A DNA stretch of 64,000 nt, taken from contig CM046000.1 in NCBI GenBank assembly GCA_025175895.1, forward strand, positions 66,492,720 through 66,556,719. Direction: 5' to 3'. The stretch comes from Wurfbainia villosa. Its lineage: Eukaryota > Streptophyta > Magnoliopsida > Zingiberales > Zingiberaceae. Both the position numbers and the translations under genes were made by a program. This document shows, piece after piece, positions 35,461-45,916 of this stretch; positions within the stretch are counted from its first letter, which is position 1, and each line of letters starts with the position of its first letter. Under the pieces are notes generated by a model, which saw only the letters and a program-made list of their open reading frames with translations, was not told the DNA's origin and searched no databases.

Positions 35461-35876
35461 CTTGGAGAGAGTCCAACAAGCCATTCATAACTACGATGGT
35501 AGGTATCAACTATACCGATTGCATATCACGTATATGCAACTATCACAATGTGCTATCAACTAATTGAATGTTCACACATACATCGGGTTGTTAACACATT
35601 AACAAGTATGCATCATATGCATAGCACCCAACTTCACCTCCCTTTACATCAACCTTGGAGAGAGTCCAACAAGCCGATGCTCCAGGTTAAAGCCAACCCA
35701 TTAATCGAGAAATAGTTTTAATATGGTTAGAGTGCATTCAACCAATTAGCCCGGCTTGGAGAGAGTCCAACAACCAAAGCTAACAATTTACCTCTGACTC
35801 TTACCATATTAGTATTAAACTATTCCATGGTTTGAACATGTTCGGGTTCGAGCCAGGCTTGGAGAGAGTCCAACAA
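35461..35876. repeat. Four dispersed copies of a 19-bp motif in the R7 leader
   Basis: CTTGGAGAGAGTCCAACAA occurs perfectly at 35461-35479, 35654-35672, 35755-35773 and 35858-35876. It lies in the untranslated leader between the primer-binding site and gag. Related LTRs here have no such motif in their leaders. Confidence 0.93.
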
Positions 35877-36117
35877 CCCAAACAAGAAATGGAACTCTAG
35901 TTCTAACCATATTAATGGAAGGTGTAGGCTTTAATATTGAGTAAGGATTTTTATGTCTCATCCTCTTTGCATGAAAATAACTATTATCTACATGGCATGA
36001 CATACATGGCATACATCTACATGTCACAACACGCATGGCATAACGATATGCATCTAATACAATTACATGACATAAAATTATGTCATGTACAAAATTTCCT
36101 TATATGTCATAACTATT

Positions 36118-36390
36118 TAGGAAAATAAAATATGTTTAAGATTTGATTCTACAAATCAAATCATGATTAAATTAGGAAACAAATTTCCAAATCTAATCAC
36201 ATATTTTATTTGTGGAAATAGTTGATTAAGGAAAGTCAATTTAGGAAACCAATTTCCTAAATCATCAAAACTACTTATGGAAATAAAATATTTAAAGATT
36301 TGATTTCCCAAATCAAATCATGATTAAATTAGGAAATAAATTTCCAAAATCTAATCAAATATTTTATTTATGGAAAATATCAATTTCCAT
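36118..36390. repeat. AT-rich tandem duplication in the R7 leader
   Basis: Two copies (about 36123-36230 and 36281-36386) share AAATAAAATAT, AGATTTGATT, CAAATCAAATCATGATTAAA, TTAGGAAA and ATATTTTATTT in the same order. Each copy is self-complementary at its ends (AAATAAAATAT with ATATTTTATTT), so each could form a hairpin. Confidence 0.8.
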
Positions 36391-36556
36391 AAATACTTCC
36401 AACTTTCCAAAAGTAGAAGATTTCCATAAATACTTCTAGACTTTCCAAAATTAAAAATTTTCATAAATACTTCTAACTTTTCAAAAGTAGAAAATTTCCA
36501 GAAATATCATTATGACTATCACAAAACAATTTTATGATTATGTCGAAACACAACCT

Positions 36557-36570
36557 GGGCTATGATACCA
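36557..36570 (-). other. Primer-binding site of R7
   Basis: On the minus strand TGGTATCATAGCCC follows the LTR end by one base. The first eight bases match the initiator tRNA-Met complement; G to T and A to C changes follow. Confidence 0.75.
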
Positions 36571-36571
36571 C

Positions 36572-38789
36572 TGTTGGGTTTCCGGCACCGCGGCGAGTGT
36601 GTGTTCGAACATGTTTCGTAAACATGTGCACAGCGGAAGGAATAAAATAATAAATCTAATTTATTATAACACACACATCACACGCATGCATAGTACAACA
36701 TGTGTAGACATAACCGTAAATTAAAATTTTGCAATAAAAGGAAACTTAAAATAAGTATACTTGACGTATCACATATAGCGGGAAAGGCATCAACCGGAAT
36801 ATTTCTCGCTAGAATCGTCTCTATCTGTATCCACGCCGAGTATCTTCGGGATGACTTCACAAAGTCACGAGCCTCGTCTTCATACGGGTTACTAGCCTCA
36901 TGTTGAAGACGATGTGATCGAGAGAAGATCACGATCCGAATCAAAATTCGGATCCAAAATGAGTCCTCAAAAACTCGCTTCTCCGGAGAGGTATTCGTCA
37001 ACCATTTGATGAATCATTCGTCCTCCACCTATGAGGATTACCGGAGATCGAATCCCCGGCAAGGCAACCACTGTCGGAGCTCCAAACGTCATCCAAATGA
37101 TGCTCCGACGAGAAGGAAACAAGTTGTCCAGAAAACTGGACAGCTTTGGTGGAGGAATAGGGACCGATCAAAAGGGAAGGTTGAAGATCACCTTATTGCC
37201 GAACCCAAAGGAGTTCACCGGAGCTCCTTCGGCAGCAGCTCGATGCTGGCAAGGGGGAAGGACAGTACCTTCTGGACGCCGGCAAGGGATCTAGGTGGTG
37301 GTGGGCGTTGACACTAGGGTTGGCGCCGACTACACCAAGGAGAGGAGGGGGCGACAACAATTAGGGTTGCAAGGCTTTTGGATTAGGGCTTAACAAAACC
37401 CTTAAGCCCTATTTTATAGAGAACAAATTCTCTTAATGGTTATCGGATTATAACCAAAGGCCCATTAACCCGCTCCATTAATTTAAGTTAAAATAAACCA
37501 AACCATGATGGTTTATTTTAAGTTAAAACGAACCGAACCAACTTTGGTTCATTCGTTTAAAACAAACCAAACCTTTTGGTTTATTCTCCTCCATTGGATT
37601 ATAACAAAACCAATTTGGTTCATCCATCATGTCTTCATAAGACACGACTTATCCACGCTTCCATTGCGACTGAAACGATTTCATGCTCGCTCCATGTTTG
37701 GTCCAACCAAACCTAGTTTCTCTCGGTCTGAGAATCTCATTCTCAAGCTCGTTTTAAATCCTTCGAATTGCGCTCGTTGTGCATATGACCAAATAGGTCA
37801 TCTATAATTAACCATTAATTATAGAACGATCATGAGTGGCACCTAGTAGTACATCATGATCCCCAATTAATCGAAAAGATCAACGGTTGATCTAGAACTA
37901 TTTCTGAAACCCTTCAGCAGCTCAAATGAATCGTGCCCCATTCCCTTCACTCATCTTATACCCACTTGGTTCAGGATATGGTCTATAGTGTCAATCCCCA
38001 CTAGGCTGACTACGTCACACCTAGCCCAAGTATCATTTCCTTGTCCTACGGATTCTAGTTACTACACATGTATCAAAGAGTACCTTACTCTAAACATGTA
38101 ATGCTTTGGCCAAAGACTTTAGTAACAATCTGACGAGAAGCCATGGGTATACATATCCTCGCAAGGAGTGGTGAATCCTTTATAGGCTATTCAAACACCT
38201 TCGATCACTTCGACTTATACCCAATCATCCTGGGTCCACATCTCCTTAGAGATGCTTGCTTAAGATGTCAAAGCATAAGTCTTTATGATCAAGATGACTT
38301 GAATACCACAAGTCAAAAGAACATCGCACTTAAGCTGTAGTAAGAACTTCATTGACATATCTATATATGTAGAGAACCATATAAAGTCTTACGGCTGGTC
38401 ACTCCAATGAACTAGTTACCATAACTAGCATCCACGATTAACTCCGGACATCACAATGTCTCCAGCCAGTGAGAATCAGCTACTTGGATACACCAAAGAG
38501 TATACCTCGTGCTTGTCTCGACAGAATCAATGGTGTCCAAATCCATCAATTCATCGACTAGGGATAATTCTGATACATCACAATTAAGCATGTAGAGATA
38601 CTCACTAGTTGTAATCCAATCACAAATTCTCTCATGTTGTGAATCGTATCGTGGACATTCAATAAATGAGTTTAAGATCTAATCAAATATATGAAAATAT
38701 GTATACTCAAATAGTGAATCTTCATTTATCATATAAATGGTTCAAATATAAGGCGATTGCCTTAGGACATCTCTAATATATCACTAATA
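36572..38789 (-). repeat. R7 5' LTR
   Basis: TGTTGGGTTTCCGGCACCGC to ATCACTAATA in plus reading, 2.2 kb. It matches the 3' LTR at 29166-31397. The last dinucleotide is TA instead of CA. Confidence 0.93.
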
Positions 38790-39143
38790 GACTCTACCAT
38801 GGAGGTTGAGTATGTGGCGGCCTCTGAGGTGGCCAAAGAAGTTGTGTGGCTCAGAAACTTCATGATGGACTTGGATGTGATTCTTGTTTTGCCCAGAACT
38901 ATCAAAATTTATTTTGATAATAGTGGTGCAGTTGCAAACTTGAAGGAACCATGAGCCCATATGGCTAGTAAACACATAGAGCGCAAGTACCACCTGATAC
39001 GAGAAATCATAAAGAGAGGAGAAGTTGTTGTGGCCAAGATTGCATCGAAGGATAACCTGGTAGATCCTTTCACTACAGTCCTTCCGGCGAGAGCTTTTGA
39101 TAGGCATATGAAGGGAATGGGAATCGGATGTATGGCAGTTTGA
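38790..39143 (+). pseudogene. pol: R4 RNase H, second part
   Basis: After R7, TSD GACTC leads into TMEVEYVAASEVAKEVVWL, the YFDNSGAVANLKEP motif region, ASKHIERKYHLIREI and the end GMGIGCMAV with a stop at 39141. The usual EAEY is VEY here and CDN is FDN, so two catalytic-region residues have changed. A TGA replaces an Arg codon after KEP. Confidence 0.87.
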
Positions 39144-39165
39144 GGACAACATAGTCTTTTAGTAT

Positions 39166-39176
39166 AAGTGGGAGAT
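39166..39176 (+). other. Polypurine tract of R4
   Basis: AAGTGGGAGAT precedes the 3' LTR, identical to that of R3 and R10. Confidence 0.85.
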
Positions 39177-40106
39177 TGTAGGGATGTATACTAAAAAGTC
39201 TATCTTTTGTATGAACATCTTTATTTTGAAATAAGAATCCCATGATCATTGTTTGCATATTTTTATGATTATGCATATTGTCTAATACTTTACATTGTAG
39301 ATAACATGGTGTGTGGTGTCACACGGGAGATCATGTTATCTGCTCCTTGAAAATTATAAGTAATTGCTCACAACCGAGATGGCTTTGGACAAACCATCGG
39401 AATGGTTGTAATGTGATTGTTATTGGTTTGTCTTGACCATAGAATCACACTAGTACACTTTGTGTGAATTGAGTAGGACCGACTTAGAGGTGATTCGATT
39501 TATTGCTTACTACATAATTGAATCGGGCCTCAGATATTATTTTGTGCATGCTCTTAATCCCGATATAATAACGGGCACATATACTTAGTATTCATCTATT
39601 TGATTTACCAATGGGCGAGATTTATAGATTAAATCGATAGGCTCGGTAAGTTGGGAGATGATATTATTTATATTGTGTGCCATTGATTATAGGAGGAAAC
39701 CGTGTCCTATATATTAGGATGATGATGTCCCCTTCAGGAGCTCATAAGGTTCATCATGTAAACCCTGTAGGTGGACTTGGTCCAGCATGATGAAAAGGTT
39801 GAGTGGTACTACTCATGGGGTTAGATGTTAATTATTTAATGGTCAATAAATTAATTAATCGACGGACATTCAAGATCTTAAGCACGGGGAGAAAATATAC
39901 AAATAATATATGGATCATATATTAATTTATGGGGGTTGGTGAGGTAGATCAATGATAATCCTTTAGTGGATTGGATTATCATTAATGGATAGGACTTTAT
40001 CTGGGCTTGATCCATGGGTGGGCAAGATCCAACTCCTCCTCAGGGTCCCTAATGTAGCCTATTAACACCTCATGAAGCTTAGATCCAATGGATAGAAACA
40101 AAACTC

Positions 40107-40210
40107 TAGATCCAAAGGTAGAGATTAAATCTCTAGATCTGATAGTTGAGATTAAATCTCTAGATCCAACAGTTGAGATTAAATCCCTACAACCAATGGT
40201 GGAGATTAAA
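40107..40210 (+). repeat. U3 minisatellite in the R4 3' LTR, 4 units
   Basis: Four imperfect units, the same number as in the 5' LTR. Confidence 0.85.
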
Positions 40211-40230
40211 AGGAGGCTTATCCCTAACTC

Positions 40231-40238
40231 TATAAAAG
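40231..40238 (+). promoter_or_regulatory. TATA box of the R4 3' LTR
   Basis: TATAAAAG after TTATCCCTAACTC, as in the 5' LTR. Confidence 0.55.
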
Positions 40239-41080
40239 GAGGGCAAGGGATTGGCGTGGAGAACAATTCAAGAGAAGCTAGGGTTTTGGAAGATGGATGT
40301 AAGGCATAAGAGCTAGGGTTTGGGCTTGGGCGGCACCTAATAAGGAAATATTTTCCTTGTGTTGTTCTTCTTCCCCAAGCTTCCAGCACCCTTGGAGTTC
40401 CTTCCAGCCCTTGGCTGGCATCCAAAACAGGTCCTCTCCTTCTCCTTGGCCGGTGGAACAAAGGTTTAGGGTCCTCCCTTGAAGCTTTTGGCCGGCCACT
40501 CTCAATCTCCTCTTCCTTCTTGGCCGGCGGCAAGCTTCCTCCTTGGAAGTTATTGGTTGGTTGAAAGAAGGAATAGAGCTTTGTTTCTATTCTTCCTCTT
40601 GCTTTGGAAGAGCAAGGAAGGAAGATTTGCGATCTAGGAGCTTCAACTTTTGGTAGATCGTCGCCCACATGACATCCGAAAGGAGGAAGGTCATACATTA
40701 GAAGATCGAGAGGTATATCGATTCTCTAATTTTTATATGTTACATGTTTGTATTTGTTTTTCAATTATGAGCATGATATAAATCTGTTTGTGGCTAAATA
40801 ATACTTGGATCCCAAACATAAATACAAAAGTCGGCGATCCGGACATCGTCTATTCCGCGGCTACTCGTAGAATTGAGGATGGTCTCTTGAACAACGAGTT
40901 TGTTCAAGTGACCTCTCTAAACGAATAGCACGACGATGACTTGGTTGTTTGAGCAATCCCTTTTGTCTAGGATTAAATTTTTTTAATCCGAGGACATCCA
41001 TGGGATCGCCATGAACAAACAACCAAGGTGTAGTGGGAAAGGAAGTTTCTCCTCACGGACTCGATAAGCAAAACCCTTCA

Positions 41081-41593
41081 TGAAGCTCATTAAAACTATT
41101 GTCAGTGTGACTATTAGTAGACTTATAATTTTATAATGTGATGATTGTTGATAATTTTGTGTAAGTTGTACAATCAATGGAGAGAGGAGTTTCTATATCT
41201 TCTAGTAAATCAACAAACTCATAGTCTTTTTTCTCAGACATAGTGTGGCCAACCTCTTCTTTCACCACAAAAACATCTCTATATAAGTGATATTCCTCTT
41301 TACTTTCATCCTCTTCTTCTTGAACTACCTTCACTTTGAAATTTTGATGTATATGTTTCACCATGGAAATTCAAAATAGTGTAAGAAGGATCTATCCCCT
41401 TCATAATTAAGTGCTCGTACACTTGGTCAAATTTCATATATTTCTTATTTTGACAACTCTTGCAAGGACATAAAATTACTTCACATGTTTTGGCATAGTT
41501 CCTAACATGTGCAAGAAATTTCTGAACCCCTTCTTCATATTCTAGTACAAGCCTTGAAGGTAACCGCATCCATTCGAAATGACCAAAACCCAA
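41081..41593 (-). pseudogene. CACTA transposase N-terminal part (Transpos_assoc-like)
   Basis: The minus-strand ATG at 41593 starts MGFGHFEWMRLPSRLVLEYE, then GVQKFLAHV, VILCPCKSCQNKKY, VYEHLIMKGIDPSYT and FHGET. This is the transposase-associated N-terminal domain, with the paired CPC..C cysteines. A frame change near 41330 leads to a linker ending YEFVDLLEDIETPL and TYTKLSTIITL, then NSHTDNSFNEL at the R4 junction. The next residues lie at 19414. One TAA interrupts the last stretch. Confidence 0.85.
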
Positions 41594-41634
41594 AATTGTA
41601 AGTTATTTTTATTTTATATAATTAGATTAATATA
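41594..41634. other. CACTA 5' flank left of R8
   Basis: Short AT-rich sequence upstream of the CACTA ATG. It may be 5' untranslated sequence or an intron. It is cut by R8 after TTAATATA. Confidence 0.5.
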
Positions 41635-42854
41635 TGTTAGTGCAATCTTTTGCCATGATTAGGTTTTGATGTGTGTGGCAAAGGGTTTAAGTTAGTTTGT
41701 TATGTTGATTTGATATGTGTGTTGAAGTTGTGTAGGACTTAGTAATTCGCACATGGAGCCGTGGCGAGTTTCACATCTCATGACTCGGTCCTTGAGTCGG
41801 TGAAGGATTGCTTTCTGGAAGCCGTGTGCTTGGAGCATCCGAGGGACCGCCGGACGAGAAGCTTGGAGTGAAGCCGGAGGAAGTAGACTTCGAGGCAAGA
41901 GACGCGAAGGAGCATTGCAGAGCCGTGCACCTGATGCTGCCGAGGGACGTGGCCGCGAACGAAGAGAACTTCAAAGGCGAGGGACTCCGAGGGATGAGAG
42001 TGAGCGATTGTAACCCGGGAAGGGTAGCTCTTAGGTGAAACTTGGCCATTTGGCCAAGTGTCGGATGAGTTTTCGACACGTCATCATTGCCATGTCATGG
42101 CGATCGCTTCTCAATCGATGGTTCGATCGGTAGTCTAATATGGTTGAATCAAGTTGATCGATCATTGCCGGCATGGGCGGTTGGTCGATGGCATGTCGAT
42201 CGGCCCGCCAAGGGCGACAATCGGTGATGACCTTTGTTCACGGGCACAGAATGGAGTTGATCTTGTGGAGCACTCGACTGATTGACATCAGTCGACTGAT
42301 GGGTGCCATCAGTCGACTCATGCCAATGCCGTTGGATGGAATCCAACGTGGAAAGCGACCATTATTGGGCAACGGCTACAGGACCAGTCGACTGATAGAG
42401 GGCATCAGTCGACTACTCCTGTGTCAACGGGAAGAAACCCTCTTCCTCTATAAAAAGGAAGAGGATGGGGCTTTGGGAGAAAAATGCTTGAACGCCCAAC
42501 TACTCCCAAAGTGCCCTAAACATTTTTCCACTCTTCTACTTGCTCTAATCTTCATTCCATTGTAGAAGAGTGATCTTGATTGTAAAGGTTACCTCCACCT
42601 AGTTTGGTGCAAAGGAGAGACCAATAGTGGATTGGTTTTGGCGGAGTGATTCACCGAGGATGAATCGGGTCGTGGATTAGCGCCGTAGCCGTGAACCACG
42701 TTACATCCTTGTTAGCATTGTTTGTTTATCTTTTGTTTTGTCTATTTGTATTTGTATATTCCGCTTGCGCTGATCTTTTGTAGACGAGCAATTTACGACA
42801 TCCATCGTACGAGGGCTATTCACCCCCTCTAGCCGGCCATTTCGATCACCAACA
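41635..42854 (+). repeat. R8 5' LTR
   Basis: TGTTAGTGCAATCTTTTGCC to CACCAACA, with TATAAAAA at 42449. It matches the 3' LTR closely except in the segment 42065-42245, where the CAGTCGACTG copies of the 3' LTR are replaced by GATCG-rich sequence. Confidence 0.93.
42449..42456 (+). promoter_or_regulatory. TATA box of the R8 5' LTR
   Basis: TATAAAAA after CCTCTTCC, repeated at 46739-46746 in the 3' LTR. Confidence 0.6.
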
Positions 42855-42856
42855 AG

Positions 42857-42870
42857 TGGTATCAGAGCCA
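42857..42870 (+). other. Primer-binding site of R8
   Basis: TGGTATCAGAGCCA, a perfect initiator tRNA-Met complement, two bases after the LTR. Confidence 0.92.
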
Positions 42871-42916
42871 AGGAAAGCTTGTCGAGGACTAACCTCCACA
42901 ACAAGCAACTTTCAAA

Positions 42917-44639
42917 ATGGTCGGCTCCAACATCCATCCACCGAAGTTTGAAGGAGAATTCGCTTGGTGGAAGAAGTGAATGGAGGTATTTTTCGAAATG
43001 GATTTTGATATCATGATTACAATGGAATCTGGTTTCGTTTTGCCTAGGGATGAAGAAGGGAAGCAAATAAAAAAATCTAGATGGACCAAAAAGCAAAGGG
43101 AAGAGCACCTTGCAAATTCAAAAGCCAAGCACCATCTCTTAAATTTGCTCCCCCAACAAGAGATCAACCGAATTGGGGAATGCTCAAGTGCCAAGGAGAT
43201 GTGGGAGAGATTGGTTGAACTTCATGAAGGCACTTCGGAAGCCAAACATGCAAGGAGAGACCTCCTCCGCTCCCAACTATCAAATATCAAATTGGAAAAG
43301 GGAGAAAAGGTAACATCATTACATTCTAGGTTTAAGGAAATATTAATTGCGTTAACAAGTGTAGGAGAGAAGCTATCAAACCAGGATATGGTCATGAAGG
43401 CCATAGATGCCTTTCCCCGGTCCTCAAGATGGAGCTCCATGGTGGATTCGTTTTACATCTCCAAGAACTTGGAAGTAAGTACCTTGGAAGAGTTTTTCTC
43501 AACAATGGAGCTCCACGAAATGAGGCTTGAAGGAATACAAGAAGAGCCAAGAATCCAACCTTCAAGAGGAGTAGCTTTGATAGCAAACAAGGGGAAGAAG
43601 AAGATAGAGATTCCCTCCTCCTCCAATGACGAAGCTTCCTCCTCCCCCTCCATGGATAGCACGGAAGAAGCCTATATGGTAAGGAGGGTAAGACGTGCAT
43701 TAAAATATTTTAGATTTAATAAGTCTAATGATAGAAATAGAAGACCAAGGGGGAAGGTCATATGCTACAATTGCCAAGGAGAGGGGCACATAAGGGACAA
43801 TTGTCCTCTCCTTCACAAGAGCAAAGAAGAGAGGAAGAAGAAAGAAGAAAAGAAGAAGAAAAAGGGGAGCAAGAAGAAAGAGGAAAAGAAGGCAAAGGAA
43901 AAAGGGAAGGCCAAAGCATTCAAAGCCAAGACATGGGATGATCTTTCTTCCTCATCCTCATCCGAAGAAGAGGAACAAGTCTATTCCAACCTTGCATTGA
44001 TGGCTTTCGACGACTTGGATTTCTCCTCCACCGAAAATGAAGAATCAAACTCAAGTGGAGAGAGCTCAAGTGAAGGGGGAGCCTCTACATCATCCTCATC
44101 CGAAGAAGAGGATTTGGTAAGTGAGGTAACAAATTTACCCCCTAAGCAAATTATGTCTATGATTTCTAGCCTCACTAAGGACTTATTTAGAGCTAAGAAG
44201 AAGAACAAAAGCATGCTAGATCAAATTAAGGGCTTAGAAAATAAACTAGAAAAAGCATGCTTAAATGATGAGAATATTTCTTCTAGCTTAAATGATGCAT
44301 GATCACATGATAACTATATCCCATTTAATGTTAGTGATGCATGCATGGATGAAAATAGGGCTCTAAGGGAAAAGGTAGATTACTTGACAAAAGCCCTAGA
44401 AAAATTCACCATAGGCTCCAACACCTTGAACATGATCATAGGGAGCCAAAGAGCTAGCTTCAACAAAAAGGGCCTAGGTTATAAAGAAAAGAAAAATGAA
44501 AATGCCTATAAATGCCTAATTGCTAGGGGACAAGATAAGAAGAAGGTAATAGCTAGAAAATGAATCCCCAAGGAGTATTTAGTGAACCCTATAGGCAAGA
44601 ATTTGTATTGGGTTCCAAAATCCATCCTTAAGGGTTAGA
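42917..44639 (+). pseudogene. gag: R8 gag (SIRE-type, UBN2-like), long but stopped
   Basis: The ATG at 42917 opens MVGSNIHPPKFEGEFAWWKK, then TGA at 42977; the frame reopens at MEVFFEMDFDIMI and runs 440 residues. Gag core: EMWERLVELHEGTSEAKHAR, TSLHSRFKEILIAL, AIDAFPRSSRWSSMVDSFYI and EEFFSTMELHEMRL. Zinc knuckle CYNCQGEGHIRDNCP is a complete CCHC. A Lys/Glu-rich tract and Ser/Glu-rich tracts (SSSSSEEEE) follow. The same frame continues past TGA at 44300 and TGA at 44561 through GSNTLNMIIGSQRASFNKKG and NLYWVPKS to a TAG at 44637. Only point stops interrupt it, so it is better kept than most gag copies here. Confidence 0.88.
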
Positions 44640-45903
44640 AAACCCCTAGGATAGTCAACCATATGGAATTAACCTATATCATATTTTGGTTGACTTAGGA
44701 TGGCGGGACAACATTTTTAAATAGTGTTAGGTTATGATAACGTGCCTATAAATAGTTAATAATGCTTAAATCATGATGATTAATGTAATTGCTATGAATA
44801 TTTTCAATCATGATTTATGATTTTGAACTTTGGCACATCATCATGAGAAATAGGGTTTAAATCATGCCTTAGGTGATATTTTGCTTATTATCATGATATA
44901 ATACCTAATGCATGATTACAATTTGATGAATACATGCATTTCATGATCATAATGTAGAATTAATGGATATATGCCTTAATGATCATGAGGAGTGTTAGGT
45001 TGATACTTAACCTTAATGAATTGTATGAATATAATGGTTAAGTATAAACAAATACCCTCTAGGATGCATCTCACACTCACAATAGGCTACTTTGATTGAA
45101 AACATAGCATGGGTGAGATGTTAGGATGATACAAATGTCCACTAATGCCTATGGCATTTAGATGGTCATTTAAAGTATCAAAATAGCAATAAGAGACCAA
45201 TCATGGGGAAGGCTTATGTTTAATTAATAGACATATTGCCCAAAGATCATGGTTGGATATTTCATATGTTTTCAAAACAATTTCTTAATCTAAAATCTAT
45301 GTATTCATGTTTTGAAACAATTGGAACCAAAACTAGGTGTTAAACTTGATACTAGAATGATCAAAAACCTAGTGGTTTTTAAAACTTTTGAATTTTTGTC
45401 AAATCTCTGGAAATATAATGACTTTTCATGAAAAACTATTTTTCACTGATAAAGAATCTTACAAGAAATATGTTCCCCAAATTTCATGATTTTTTGAATT
45501 TTCTGGAATTTTTAATGTATTTCTAAATTTCACCCCGGAAATCAGAATTCCTGAAAACAGTGTGCAAGTCGACTGGTAGTCTGAACCAGTCGACTGGTGA
45601 CCTGATATTCCGAATAGTAAAGGCTGATTTCAGGTTTTAAAATAATTTTTGGAATTTTCCTCCTATTAGACTTGATGCCATGAGTTTATAACTTAGTGTT
45701 AATCTTTTTGATGGTGTCAAAGGGGGAGAATTGATTATGTTTAAGTAAATTAATGATAAGGGGAAGAAATTTGTAGAGAGAGTTTCATGGATTAAGGGGG
45801 AGTTGCATGTTGCTATATCATGTTTATGTTTACATGCTTTCTTTCCTTAGAAATTTAATTTTTATCAAATGTTTACCTAACTTAAACGGATTGTCACACA
45901 TCA
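44640..45903 (+). other. R8 non-coding interior where pol would be
   Basis: AT-rich DNA with many TCATGAT-like words and no copia pol motif on either strand. Two CAGTCGACTGG copies lie near 45566 and 45588. From 45720 several purine tracts (AAAGGGGGAGAA, AAGGGGAAGAAA, AAGGGGGAG) precede the true polypurine tract. Confidence 0.75.
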
Positions 45904-45916
45904 AAAAGGGGGAGAT
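45904..45916 (+). other. Polypurine tract of R8
   Basis: AAAAGGGGGAGAT directly before the 3' LTR; the same tract precedes the R9 3' LTR. Confidence 0.88.

Larger units (their letters stand above)
29166..38789 (-). mobile_element. R7: Ty1/copia retrotransposon of a different family, nearly intact, minus strand
   Basis: On the minus strand: 5' LTR 38789-36572, primer-binding site, long leader with repeats, gag from 35283, one pol frame to 31418, polypurine tract and 3' LTR 31397-29166. TSD GACTC is at 29161-29165 and 38790-38794. The terminus at 38789 is TA where the partner LTR has CA, a single C-to-T change. Gag and pol resemble Tork-lineage copia; the exact lineage is an inference. It is inserted in RNase H of R4 in the opposite orientation. 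Confidence 0.94.
19415..41080 (+). mobile_element. R4: Ty1/copia retrotransposon carrying three nested elements
   Basis: R4 has 5' LTR 19415-21299 and 3' LTR 39177-41080. Flanks are AGAAG (19410-19414) and TGAAG (41081-41085), a TSD with one changed base. The internal region is split by R5 in the integrase-RT linker and by R7 in RNase H; R6 lies inside R5. Removing R5 and R7 with one TSD copy each restores continuous coding order. R4 belongs to the same family as R3 and shares gag-pol with R10 and R2. It disrupts the CACTA transposase between NEL and LKILGG codons. Confidence 0.93.
39177..41080 (+). repeat. R4 3' LTR
   Basis: TGTAGGGATGTATACTAAAA to CCCTTCA. It contains the minisatellite at 40107-40210 and TATAAAAG at 40231-40238. 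The 233-residue minus-strand open frame (40698-39997) and its 169-residue partner in the 5' LTR are readings of the LTR, not genes. Confidence 0.93.

Noticed and set aside
39997..40698. 233-residue minus-strand open frame (and the similar 169-residue frame at 20237-20746)
   Set aside because: Both lie in the LTRs of R4 at the same place. The apparent internal repeats are the U3 minisatellite read as protein, and no domain is seen. Not a gene.
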